Below, in pieces: positions 33,923 through 44,176 of a stretch of DNA of 64,000 bases (positions are counted from its first letter, which is position 1; every line of letters starts with the position of its first letter). The position numbers were made by a program, and so were the translations under genes. The stretch is taken from assembly GCA_030015575.1 (NCBI GenBank), contig CM057351.1, positions 2,748,001 to 2,812,000 of the forward strand. The letters run 5' to 3'. Source of the stretch: Agapanthus africanus. Lineage: Eukaryota > Streptophyta > Magnoliopsida > Asparagales > Amaryllidaceae. The notes under the pieces are model-generated. The model worked only from the letters and a program-made list of their open reading frames with translations, had not been told where the DNA came from and did no database searches.

Positions 33923-34399
33923 GTTCGCCAGCTAATCTAAGTAGTCCAGCTTTCTGATGAAGTTGGCTGCGAGCAATCGATCCACCCCGTCTTCAATCGC
34001 CTTTTGTTTAACCGGTGCAAAACTTCTCTTTTTTTATCGGACTGACCGGGCCTTCGGGTCGACCCCGAGCTTATAGGAAATCACTTCAAGGCTGATCCCA
34101 GGCATGTCCGCTGGCGACCAAACGAATACGCCCGAGTTGTCTCGGAGGAACCGGATCAGGCCTTCACGGTGGTCCCCTGTCAAAAGAGTCGATCCGAACT
34201 GTCCGGCCATCGACTCCTTCTACGAGGGGGACTTTCGTCAATGCTTCCACCGGGGCACCTCGAACTTCCTTTTGGTCGCCGTGTGTGTCTAAAGACCCCT
34301 GAAAATCATGCGCGACTTCAAAATTGCCGCCATGCTCTTTGGCGGGGAACGTTAAGGCGAGGCAAATCCTGGCGGTTTGCTGATCCCCATAGACTCGGC

Positions 34400-35551
34400 C
34401 TATCCCTCATGATCCAAAGGGAATTTGAGCGCAAGGTGATAAGTAGCCCGGAGAGCGTTTAAAGTAGGGCGTCCCAGGAGAATGTTATAGGATGAAAGGA
34501 CCTTAGCAACGAGAAAGTTCACCAGTATGGTCCGTGTATTGCCCGCTTCCCCAATATTGAGGAGGAGGGTAACCGACCCCTCGGTCGGGACGAAATGGTT
34601 GGTGAACTCAGAGAGAACATGGGAGGTCGGCTGAAGGTCGGATGGACCTAACCGTATATGCTTGAAACAATCGTGGAAAAGGATATCCGTCGAACTCTCT
34701 GAATCGACCAATATCCTCTGGACCTCATAACAGTGGACCCGGGACGTTATGATGAGAGGGTCATTGTGAGGAAGTGATACGCCGTGAAGGTCTTCATCGG
34801 TGAAGATGATCGGTTTGTCTTTCCTGCACCTTTTGTGTGGTGGATTGCTTACACCCTCAGCTAGCAGGAGGCGGTGGTTTCTTCCACTTTCCCGGTTTGG
34901 ATCTGCAAAAACGACCATAATTTGCCCGATCGTTAATTCTCCGGGAGGGGTCTGGTCCTTTTGCTCTTGTTCTGCTTGCTGCTTGTCCTGTAGGTATTTC
35001 TCCAGGAGGCCCGAGCGGATCAGCTCCTCGATGTAGTCACGGAGCTGCTTGCAGCTCTCAGTCGGGTGACCCTGCGATATTTGATAGGCGCAGTACGGGC
35101 CGCGGAGACGCTTGCCTTTTCTTTGGGTAGCCGGACGGAGCTTAAAGAACTTCCCGTCCTTAGCTTCCTCCAACAGCTCGGTCTGGGAAATGTTCAGAGG
35201 GGTGTACTCCTGAAACCTCGGGGAATAAGGTTTCGTACGATCGACTTTCTTTTTCTCTTCCCTGTCCCTTTTCTTTCGGTCTTCTTGGTCGCCTCTGGGC
35301 AGGTTTGAGTTCATCTCTGATTCGAATTGGATTTCTCGCTCGGTCCAAGCTTTCACTTTGGCCATGGTCTTAGATTGGGCTGATGCAAAAAAGCGGAGCC
35401 ACTCTTTGTGCCTAAGACCCAATCTCAGCACGGTGATAACTATTTCATCGCGGTGCTCGGGAACCTCCAGGAGGGCATTGTAGAAGCGAGTGACATACCC
35501 TTTGAAGGATTCCTTGTCTCTGCTCTTGACAGTGAACAAGCAGTCGACCAT
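34400..35551 (-). pseudogene. Tat-Gypsy gag C-terminus and protease
   Basis: Open minus-strand frame of about 380 residues. It begins within the capsid (SFKGYVTRFYNALLEV) and passes a charged linker (KKRDREEKKKVDR), a gag C-terminal zinc-like segment (CAYQISQGHPTESCKQLRDYI) and a protease region. The protease site reads ILVDSESSTDILF where the family has VDTGSS, so the catalytic Thr-Gly is changed to Ser-Glu. It ends with NILLGRPTLNALRA, typical of Tat/Athila proteases. The upstream gag is in another frame. Confidence 0.85.
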
Positions 35552-36566
35552 CTTCTTCTAACTTCGGTTTCCGACGAAATGACCGAGGAATTGGGTAGCC
35601 AGCACGTCAAAGGTCGAGATGGAGCGCAGCGCAAGCTCTCGGAACCAGTCCCGACCAGTTCGAATTAGGGTGGTGGGAACAGCTGGCCATTGAGCCGCGT
35701 CTGAGTGGTCTTGAAAGCTCATGCCCGCCGTAAATGTGTCCAAGTGGTCTTTCGGGTCGGATTTCCCGTCGAAGAGGGCCACTTTGGGCGGCTTGTTCCT
35801 GGAAGAGACTCGCTCGGCCAGCAGCTCTTCTGTAAATGCTTTGTGAGTGAATCGGCGGAATACTTGGCTCGTTCGCCGGACATATGGCCATCTCGTCGTA
35901 TGCCTTCAATTTTCTTTTCGAGAGCTTCGATCCAGTGGTGGTACCCCGAGAATTCAGCACAATCGGAGTGGTGGCTACCCCCGCTCCGGGTCTGCGCGAT
36001 GGTGCGGTTTCGATTCCCTTCTATCAGATTTCTTAAATCCTCGGATGAGGTCTTTGTCGAGTAGTCCCGACGTTCGCTGTTTGCGCGGCCTCGGCAGGAG
36101 TGGGGGCGTCGGTCGTGTCTAGAAGCAGGCGAACTGACCGATATCTCCTCAGGGGGCGTGTGCGCGCGGCGGGTGTCGGGGCGATGGCCTAGTCTTCCCT
36201 GAGATCGGGGTGTAGAGTTGTCCGGCGTCCGGCGGGTCATGGAATTATTTGCTGCATGCAGACCATAGTTGCCGGAGTTGACACGTCGGCGTTCCGTGAC
36301 ACTGAGATGAGCGTGAGTGAGATCGACGGTCTGAGCGTGGCCATCCGTTATTCTGCGGATGTCGTTATCCCGGGAAGGGGAACTGCGGTCTGGTGGGTAG
36401 GACCCGCCGCTTGAACGCGGACAAGTGCATTCACTATCAATGTGAGTTTGTCGATCTGAGCAGATAAGGCGCTGATGACATTAGGAGGGAGAGTGGAATC
36501 GCTCCTTCCCCTGCTATGGAGGGTAGGGCGGTTCGTATTGGAATCGTCGCGATTGTCGCTCGCCAT
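35552..36566 (-). pseudogene. Tat-Gypsy gag N-terminal part
   Basis: Starts near 36566 on the minus strand (MASDNRDDSN) with a Ser/Arg-rich N-terminus, then continues through at least two frames to the capsid core PKDHLDTFTAGMSF and AMQWPA-like W-x-x-L motifs (about 35640-35780). Frame shifts near 36350, 35960 and 35560 break it. It lies just inside the primer-binding site. Confidence 0.7.
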
Positions 36567-36614
36567 CGGGTCGAGACCGGAAGACCAACTTTATGGGTGG
36601 GATAGCTTTCGAAT

Positions 36615-36634
36615 TTTCTACAGACGGCGCCAAC
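36615..36634 (-). other. Tat-Gypsy primer-binding site
   Basis: Minus-strand TGGCGCCGTCTGTAG, two bases inside the LTR edge. The TGGCGCC start is common in plant Gypsy elements. Confidence 0.8.
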
Positions 36635-37382
36635 TGATGGAGATTTTGATCTCCTTCAGATGTTTTCCTCCGTCGATCTGGCCCCGAGCGGTTTTGAACG
36701 GTTGAGATTGGGTATGAGAGTTATTGTGTGGATCTCAATGGGTTGTTGGATGTTGTTGAGGCCGAGCAACCTGCAAGGAAAGTCCCGGGATAGGAAACCC
36801 CCGTAGGACCCTCCGATGATCAAGTTAGTACCGTGGAATTAGAGCAACGTAGCGGCGTATTGGAATGAGTTCATGATACCTGAGTCGTCTGAAAGAGGGG
36901 TTTATATAGTGGTCGCATGAAGCGAGCCGGCACGAGATCCTCGCCGTTCGTTACGCCCTTGCATTACGTCCGCATTAATGACGGGATCCGTCCATTAATG
37001 ACGGGATACGCTCGTTAATGGAGGGACGTGTCAGCGTGGAACGCGGAACGTTGTGGGGCGGATATCTCGCTTTGGCGAGATATACTGAATCGTTGCGGGG
37101 CGTTAGGGCTCTGTGCTTTCGGTTGATCGGGGAAGCCGAGAAAGCCCAGCTCGATGGAAGGCTCGGAGACGAGCCGGGAGGCCGAGGAAGCTCAGCCTTG
37201 CTACAGCTCAAAGACGAGCAAAGGGGGGTGTAAATTCGGCTGCTGGATGGCTCGGGGGCTTGAAGTGGGGGTGTAAGCTCGGAAACGAGACACCGAGAAA
37301 AGTCTCCATTGCTCCACACCGATTCTACCTCCGCAGCCCTCAGGAGTCTTGCGGGCTTACGTGGATGACACGTCATCTGTCA
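36635..37382 (-). repeat. Tat-Gypsy 5' LTR (about 750 bases)
   Basis: Plus-strand TGATGGAGAT...CATCTGTCA. A minus-strand TATA box (ACTATATAAACCC) is near 36901-36912. The inner edge is fixed by the primer-binding site. The outer edge at 37382 is chosen because kinase-gene homology begins soon after and CA occurs there; no second LTR is available to confirm it. Confidence 0.6.
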
Positions 37383-37394
37383 TGTATCGTGATC

Positions 37395-37605
37395 TGAGGA
37401 ATTCCCATTTATAAGCATCATCAAGGATGATCTGCAAGGACGTCGATAGAAGATTCTCTGCAGAGCAAGTCCTCAGTAAGTCCCTCTCTCTTGATTTCCC
37501 TTTTTTGATCTTAGATTAAAGTTGGTTGCTTGAATCTCCAATTTTGTAGGGCATCCCTGCGTGAGAACAGGAGGAGAAGCGAGGTCACTGGGAGATGCAA
37601 ACTGA
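37395..37605 (+). pseudogene. PPCK: 3' end of a PEP-carboxylase-kinase-like gene
   Basis: Two exons join in frame. The first (to 37475) reads RMICKDVDRRFSAEQVL; the second (37550-37605) completes RHPCVRTGGEARSLGDAN and a stop. The intron has GTAAGT at 37476 and TTGTAG before 37550. The peptide matches the C-lobe end of PEP-carboxylase kinases and related CDPK-type kinases, and a small intron at this point near the 3' end is known for PPCK genes. The motif HPW is HPC here. In-frame sequence just upstream runs into a stop (TAA) and appears to have lost bases, and everything further upstream is replaced by the Gypsy LTR. It therefore is a truncated remnant, not a working kinase. Confidence 0.7.
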
Positions 37606-38929
37606 TGATGAATACCTGCAGGAATAGTCTGAAGAGGAGAGTCCTAGAGAGAGATTGAGATTTGAGAGAAGGGATTTTGTTGTCTTTTGTTTTCCTTCTT
37701 TCTCTTTCTCAGAATTTTGAAAATAAATGAAAATGGCTTTGAATAATTAAATTTGTCTCTTCTTCATGCTATCTTTATACCAGCAACATTTATTTTCACT
37801 AAATTCGAAACTTACATGTTTTTATTGTACGGTGTAGAAACTTGTGAGAATTATTATATCATGGCTGAAACTGACATATTTTTATTGTACGGTGTGAAAA
37901 CTTATAAGAATTATTATATCGACCGACTTTGATGCCCTATGTCCATGTACCAAAAGATAAAAGCATGAGATACACTTCAGCTGCAAATTAATGCCATACA
38001 TGTAGTCTATGAGTTCAACTTTAAATGCTAAGGGTCATCTCCTGTCAGCATACTACCGGGAGTAAAATAAGGGGCTTTTTGATTGGTGCAGCCTTTCATC
38101 CTATCAATTGGGGGCCTTCATTTCATCACATCCTCTATACTTGTTGAGTTTCAAGGTAAATAATGTAGGAATCTATAATAATCCCCCTGTAGCAGCTCAG
38201 TCAATTTGAGGCGAAAACGTCTTTTGATCACCTCAGACCTGTATTTCGTATCCTCAGTACGCCTTCTATGTTTTAGTTAAACTACATGCACCGCTACTCC
38301 TTTGGAAACTTGATATGGACAAGGTTTAGTATAGGTCGAAACAAGAACTCAAATGGTAGATATCAGTGAACCAAAAAGATCTAATGGCTAGTATATACGA
38401 GCACTTTACAACTATCACAATGCTGCATCCTAACTATCAAGTGTGCAGCGAGTGAAGCACTGAAGTTGTTAACAACAGTCAGTAAATGTCAACATTGATA
38501 TTACAATGAATAATTTTGTAAATTTCAGCTCCCAAAGCAGTTTACACAAAGCAATTCAAATTTCATTAATAAAAACCATCAATTCATAGTTCAACTAAGC
38601 ACACAATGCGCGAAAACAAATAAAAGGTAATCATCTGTGTATAACAAAAATAATTATCACAGTCATAAGTATTTTCATGCAGCGTGCAGGCTAATAACTA
38701 GGCGGGATTTCTAAGCTAAATTACTTTCTATTCCATTTTTCTTTTCATTTTTCATTTTTACATTATTATACCTTTTAATTTTTTCCCCTCAAAACAAGAC
38801 TGCAAATTTCATGCAACACAACTGCATGTTTCAAGTTGAATACGGATTTAGGAAACAAGACAAGATGTACTAAGATGTAGTAAGAAACATGTAAAAAGTA
38901 TATTCAGTAAAAATAATGTATTACCAACA
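37606..38929. other. AT-rich intergenic DNA with a 60-base duplication
   Basis: No gene seen. A unit of about 60 bases is duplicated in tandem at about 37807-37866 and 37867-37926 (both contain TTTTTATTGTACGGTGT). The first part may be 3' UTR of the kinase remnant. Confidence 0.5.
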
Positions 38930-40480
38930 AATCCTTGTTTATATGATTCAGGCAGATCTCTTGCATGATCGCAAAATTTTCATGTTCTTCTCACTAAGGT
39001 ACCCCAATCGTCTATGCCGAAGTCTCCGCATTTAACTCCAAACCTATTGCCAATGCAACCGAATCTCCGCTACTCCCACTGAAAGAATACAATGACCCGC
39101 TCAACTTGCCCCTAGCAACCACTTACGACCCTTTGGTAATTTTCCACTGCGAATTCCCAAACGTCGTAATAAAACCTTCGTTGTCAATCTGACCGGTGGA
39201 AATCAGGCACTTCTTCAAATCTTTAATATGATGAGCATTCTTCAATTTTAGTTGACCGTCTCCTGACGGTTGCAAGATGATCGTCCCCTTTCCAACGATC
39301 TTACACGGCTGACCGTATTCTACCGTCACATGCCCAAGACCCCCCTGAACATATTCGTTGAAGTGATGTTGTTCCGAAATACAATGAAAGGATGCATCCG
39401 AATCAAGGAACCAAGTATCCGTCTTTGTATTCTCGCTCAACGATAAACAAAGACCTTATTTCCTATGTTCTTGTGTAGATACCACATTAGCTTCCTTTCC
39501 ATCTTTCTTCTTATTCAAGTCTTTCTTTGGAACTTTATGGTCACTTTTCCTGTAACCCTTCTTTCCACAATTCCAACACGCGTCTTGGATTTTTCCTTGT
39601 GATTTTTCTCGGGTTTTAGACTTGCCTTTCTTCCCTTCCCCCTTTCCATCGTTCTACCGTGATTCTTCACCAAAAGTGCGGAAGTTCCCAAATTCCTACT
39701 CCCGGCTATTCTCCGCATCTCATCGTTTAATATGCAGCTCACTGCATCATTAAACGTGGGAGTCTCCCGCCATCACTAGGTTCTCTCAACTCTCTGGCAA
39801 TTAACTGAGAAATAGAAGTGCTCGAATCTCATCTTCAAAGACGGTTTCTACCGATTCGAGTTGGCTCGTCACGCTGTTGAACTCATTCAGGTGCCGAGCC
39901 GCTTTCAGCCATCTTCATGTTGAAAAGCTTCTTCATCAGGAAGATTTTTTTTTATGTAGAAGACTTCTCATACAAGTTCGCTAATGTCGTCATTAACGCC
40001 TTAGTTGTTTTCTCTTTCGAGATATTAAAGGTCACTTGCGGAGTCAACGACAACCGAATTGTAGCCAGGGATTTCCTATCCTAAAGATTCCATTCGTCGG
40101 TCATCTTTTCGAGCTTTTCTCCAAGCAACGGAAGAAACATGTCCTTTTGATATAAGCAGTTCTCCATCTGCATGAGTCACCAACCAAAATTCTGACCATT
40201 GAACTTTTTAATTCTTATTTTATCCTCCGCCATCTTTCGTCTCTGTTGCAATGAACTTGATTTCTCCCTTTAACTGAACCAACGCTTTCAAAACGACGAT
40301 CTAAGAACGTGGGGAACATGACCTAGTTTTCATTACCCACCGTTGACCGAAATTGTAGATTTGAAGAATCTTAGGTTCTTTAACGAAGCTCTGATACCAG
40401 TTGTTGGGATCAAATAAACGCAACTCCATCTCTGATACCAGTTGTTGGGATCAAGCGTCAATCACCAAGCTCCGATACCA
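38930..40480 (-). mobile_element. Fragment of another Copia: gag, protease, pre-integrase
   Basis: From about 40300 down, a minus-strand decayed gag is followed by a frame-shifted zinc knuckle (about 39540-39600), a protease segment at 39123-39440 (WFLDSDASFHC, where the family has DSGAS; then CKIVGKGTI), and the pre-integrase motif HRRLGYLSEKNMKILRS near 38980-39010. It stops there: integrase, RT and the 3' LTR are absent. The family differs from Copia-1/2/3/M. The 5' LTR lies to the right. Confidence 0.75.
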
Positions 40481-40495
40481 ATTGTTGGGGATCGA
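40389..40495 (-). repeat. Three tandem copies of the primer-site/LTR edge
   Basis: TGATACCAGTTGTTGGGATC occurs at about 40391 and 40432, and a third, slightly changed copy (CGATACCAATTGTTGGGGAT) at about 40472. On the minus strand each reads as an LTR end (CCAACA) followed by TGGTATCAGAG-type primer-binding site. Confidence 0.7.
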
Positions 40496-41181
40496 CGGGA
40501 TGAGATCAAAACGTGGAACAATACTCGCAACAACATCCAAATCACGCAAACACAATTACGCTATTAAACAAGGAAAAAACAAAATAAATATGCGAGAATA
40601 AAAATAGGAAATTAAACACAAAGAGACAATAGATTTGTTAACGGGGTTCACCTACCGTATGGCTAGTCCCCGTCAGAGCAGAATCTGTAAAGTCTCCACT
40701 ATAATTTTCGAATCAATTACACGAGCAAAACCCAAGGAATTTTCTCTCAAAATTCTCTAGCTCTAACCGTCACCCTCTCATATAATGATCTCTCTCAAAT
40801 TGGCTGTGATTGACTACTAATAAAACATATGAGAGGTCTCTTATATAAACAAACCCTAATCCCAATAATATTAGGAATAAATAAACTTTCCAAAATAAGT
40901 TATCTTCAGAATTCGCCGCCGCCAGACGTCTGCAGTTCACTTTGGCAGACGTCTGCTTCCGTCTTGAATTGGATTTTGTGGTTCATGCAGATTGGATTTT
41001 GTGGTTCATGCAGACGTCTGCCCCGATGAACTGCAGACGTCTGCCTCCGCTCTGGTGTTTCTCGTGTAGATACTAGACGTCTGAATTTGATTTGGCCAGA
41101 CGTCTGAAGTGAAAATACTTACACTTTCAGATATCTGCTATTGTTGTGTCTGCTTCAGATGTCCCTGAAGAATGCTCCACA
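40484..41181 (-). repeat. 5' LTR of the 38930-40480 Copia fragment
   Basis: Plus-strand TGTTGGGGATCGA...ATGCTCCACA, with TG...CA ends and a primer-binding site adjoining on the left. A minus-strand TATA box (TTTATATAAG) lies at about 40841-40849. An array of CAGACGTCTG palindromes and a 23-base direct repeat (both near 40920-41140) lie upstream of it. The partner LTR is missing, so the outer edge is tentative. Confidence 0.6.
40923..41137. promoter_or_regulatory. CAGACGTCTG palindrome array
   Basis: Exact CAGACGTCTG at 40923, 40946, 41011, 41034 and 41097; TAGACGTCTG at 41074; CAGATATCTG at 41128. These lie 75-290 bases upstream of the LTR TATA box in minus-strand orientation. ACGT-core palindromes suggest bZIP-type binding; that is inference. 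Confidence 0.65.
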
Positions 41182-41480
41182 GTTTCAGCGCTAATTAAAC
41201 TTCATTAGAAGACCCAATCATTAAATCATTAAAGGGTAGCTTAGAAATGAGTAATTTAGAAATGAGAGCATTCGAAACCAGAGACGAAGGTGAAAAGGTA
41301 TCTGGCTCGATTGTTTCCCAACTTATATCAGCATCTTGTATGATCTGTTGAAGTTGCATATTTACATATGGATATTGCTCATAGAAGCCTTAGTACAGGG
41401 TTATGCTAATGAAAGCAGTGACACGCCGAGTCACCATTTCCAAAATAAATAAATTTCCTGCTTTCAACATACTTTTAACA

Positions 41481-42238
41481 TAGGGGTTAAAGCGGGCCGG
41501 GTTGAACGGGTTTTTAACAAATTTAATACCCGACCCGAAAATTAAAACCTAAACCTAGATCCATCCGAACCCGACGGGTTTATAATTTGTTGAACCCGAC
41601 GGGTTTACAATTTGTTAAACCCGAACCCGCAAATTCGGGTTTGGTACGGGTTTTGGTTTTAGGCATACGGGTTGGATTTTGCGGTTGTTCAGGCTTTACC
41701 CATTATAAATAATTAAAGAAATTGAAATTATAATACTTAGGTTGAATTCTGGAAAAAAATATATATATACACAATTTATAATTTAATAAAACTATATAAT
41801 TATATATGAAACTTAAAAATATACATCATGCATGCAATAAATTGCAATAAACTTAAAAATATATATATACACAATTTATAATTTAATAAAACTATATAAT
41901 TATATATGAAACTTAAAAATATACATCATGCATGTATAATATTTGAAATGCAACATGCATGTATAATATTTGAATTGCAACATGCATGTATAATATTAGT
42001 ATTTGAAGTGAAATATACAGAGTCTAATCCGATATATAAAACGGGTTTGGTTCGGACCGGACTTAAGGCTCCAACAGATGGGTTTAACACTAAACCCATA
42101 CCTAACCCGAAATTTTTTCATCTAATTCTCAACCCGTCCGATTGGATTCGGACGGGTATCAAATGTCTGAAAAACCCGGAAAAATCGGCTCGGCTCAAGT
42201 CGGGTTCATGACATACCCAACCCGACTTTCACCACTAC
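41481..42238. mobile_element. hAT-like non-autonomous element
   Basis: Ends are imperfect inverted repeats: TAGGGGTTAAAGCGGGCC on the left and, read inward from the right, TAGTGGTGAAAGTCGGGTTG. The element is rich in GGGTTCGGGT/AACCCG words near both ends and has an AT-rich centre. A unit of about 110 bases is duplicated at about 41755-41940. A matching 8-base target duplication was not found. It lies just downstream of the FRIGIDA-like gene stop codon. No ORF is credible. Confidence 0.55.
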
Positions 42239-42511
42239 ATTAGCGTATGGCTCGAGAATCAAAAACCAGGAGTGAAAACGCCTAGTTTAGACATGTTAAA
42301 AACTAGATATATATTCTAAGACCATGTTATGAAAATCTTAAGTCTCAAATTTAGGAACATGCATGCATGTGACCGGTACCAGTCAGAAAACTAAATATAA
42401 ATCTATAGCCACAACGTACACTAAAAGTTACAAATTTCCACTAGCCAGCTAGCTAACTCCTAAAGAAACTCATTGCATGCAAGTCTGTGGAGGTGGTGGT
42501 TGCCCTTCCAC
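42239..42511. other. Probable 3' flank / 3' UTR of the FRIGIDA-like gene
   Basis: AT-rich sequence directly downstream (minus strand) of the stop codon. No other gene is seen. Confidence 0.4.
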
Positions 42512-43027
42512 TCATATCTGGCCCTCATAGTTAGGGCTCATATAGGCCTCATAGTCGGGGGCAGCAGCAGGTTGAGCTCTGGTGCCCATAAAACTCCCGT
42601 AGCTGTTTGCTGTCAAAGGATCATACCCATAGGCCCCATAATTTGCGGCGGTCCCATAATCATAATCTAACAAGACGGTATCTTGATAAGCATAGGGCCT
42701 GGGGACTGCACTAGGTGGTTGTGCATATGGGGCATGGCTAGGCATTTGATAGACTGTTGGCACGCCATACTCGGCATAATTTGAAGAAGCTGGTGGCTGA
42801 GCAGGAACCTGGGCAGGCTTTCGGGAAGCAAATGCACCACTTGTACGAGGTTTCTTGGGTTGGGACTTTGCTGCTTGCTGTGTCAGTCTTTTCTTGTTGG
42901 TTTTTGCCTTTTCCAGCTCGGCTACTCGGTTCTTGAGAGGTTCTACAGGGTAGTCTTCATGAAGCCTGTAATCTTCAATGCACTTGATGACCACTTTCAG
43001 CGCACCCAGTTCCTTGTTAATATCCTT
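42512..43027 (-). CDS. FRIGIDA-like protein, exon 3 (C-terminus)
   Basis: 171 codons and a stop. It starts after a TTCAG acceptor at 43028-43029 with KDINKELGALKVVIKCIEDY, the conserved end of the FRIGIDA domain. EDYPVEPLKNRVAELEKAK follows, then a basic stretch (QPKKPR, a likely nuclear signal) and a low-complexity Pro/Ala/Tyr-rich tail (YGAYGYDPLTANSYGSF) typical of FRL3/FRL4 proteins. Phase 0 matches exon 2. The normal partners of this family act in FRI-type complexes in the nucleus that influence flowering or related development; the exact paralogue is not determined here. Confidence 0.9.
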   Translation of the reverse strand, partial: KDINKELGALKVVIKCIEDYRLHEDYPVEPLKNRVAELEKAKTNKKRLTQQAAKSQPKKPRTSGAFASRKPAQVPAQPPASSNYAEYGVPTVYQMPSHAPYAQPPSAVPRPYAYQDTVLLDYDYGTAANYGAYGYDPLTANSYGSFMGTRAQPAAAPDYEAYMSPNYEGQI

Positions 43028-43639
43028 CTGAATAAAAATCCAATGGAAGAATTTAAAATGTCAAGTCCCCGTTCAAAAAATATGCAGAAGCAAATGGATT
43101 TAAAAGGGGGAATTATTCCATGTTACGTATAAGAAAATTCCAATTCCATGAGTTCACGAAATTCTATAATCCATTCAACCCAGGTAATCGCCCAATTAAT
43201 AATTTTGTTCCATTTTCAAAATCACAAATCACGAGACGAGGTATGTCCCTGTTGGAATATATCTTTACCGGCCACATCATGAATGGCAAACTTGTTTGGT
43301 TCTCCAAGTTCTATATAGTCATCTGACAAAATTTTTATTCCAATGTCAAATAACAATTTAATAAAACCAATAACGTACCCACCACATCCAAAGCTGAGAA
43401 GAGATATAGTTGGAAGAAGCAGGAAGGCAAGACTGTGGAGTGGATTCAACTAAAATTAAGAAACTATTTATATGCATATAAAGAAATTTATTTTTACTAT
43501 AAACTTACAGTAACTTAAACAGATCAAGGGTATTTGAAATTTCTTTAAAATTTTTGGTGGTGTGGAAAATATCCATATCAAAAAAGCAAATAATGTTGGA
43601 GGGTATACCGGAAAAACCTTTTTGTAGTCCGTCAAAATC

Positions 43640-43780
43640 ACAAGAAGACCCATCATCTATGTAGCGCATATACGGATATGGATGCAAGATACAACACGAT
43701 ACGGATTCGCAACTTTCCAAACACTAGGACGCGGACACGTTTTTTTATATCGATCTCTTATATATATAGAGAGAGAGAGA
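43640..43780. repeat. Dispersed repeat rich in TACGGATACG words
   Basis: The block GTAGCGCATATACGGATATGG...TTTTTTTATATCGATCT resembles 59125-59220 (GTAGCACAGGTTCGGATACG...TTTTTATATCGATTT), with weaker similarity near 57040. It is probably one repeat family, type unknown. A GA run (43770-43784) follows. Confidence 0.45.
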
Positions 43781-43784
43781 GAGG

Positions 43785-44145
43785 AGCGCTCTATTGCAAA
43801 CCAGTCTGCGTTTTTTAAAAACGGAAACTCCCGATCTACGACATATTTTAACGATCCGATCCGTTCAAGTTGATCACCCAACCCTCAAATATATGTGTAT
43901 GAAAAATCAAAGAATTTGACGACCTCTAGCCTATACACCGGATGAAGATTATTTTGTATTATCAAAAGACGTTCATTTTTGCACCTCTCGATGCATAGGC
44001 TAGAGGTCTTCAAATCCTTTGATTTTTCATACACATACATTCGAGGATAGGGTGATCATCTTGAACGGATTGGATCATTAAAATATGTCATAGATCGGGA
44101 GTACCCATTTTTAAAAAAACGTGTACCGGTTTGTAATGGAGCACT
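43785..44145. mobile_element. Long-hairpin (foldback) MITE, 361 bases
   Basis: The left arm (from AGCGCTCTATTGCAAACC) and the right arm (ending GGTTTGTAATGGAGCACT) are inverted copies of about 150 bases, around 80-85 percent alike by eye, with a loop of about 60 bases. TATA-rich DNA flanks both sides. There is no coding capacity. A transcript (for example the host intron) would fold into a long double-stranded hairpin. Confidence 0.8.
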
Positions 44146-44176
44146 TATATATATGTGTGTGTATGTGTTGTGGATA

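Larger units (their letters stand above)
31755..37382 (-). mobile_element. Tat-lineage Gypsy retrotransposon, 5' LTR to integrase
   Basis: Minus-strand element. From high to low coordinates it has a 5' LTR (36635-37382), primer-binding site, gag, protease, RT, RNase H, a second archaeal-type RNase H, and the integrase zinc domain and core. It continues at 11375-11037 after the Copia-M insertion. The second RNase H between RT/RNase H and integrase is the hallmark of the Tat lineage. Frames are broken in several places. The 3' LTR is missing. Confidence 0.9.

Noticed and set aside
32112..36122. Plus-strand ORFs opposite the Tat Gypsy
   Set aside because: They are antisense shadows of the minus-strand gag-pol frames.
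42512..43027. Exon 3 as the tail of a separate FRIGIDA-like gene
   Set aside because: Its phase and sequence complete the 62694-64000 exons exactly and no second N-terminal part is present in the window, so one gene is simpler. A paralogue remnant cannot be fully excluded without transcripts.
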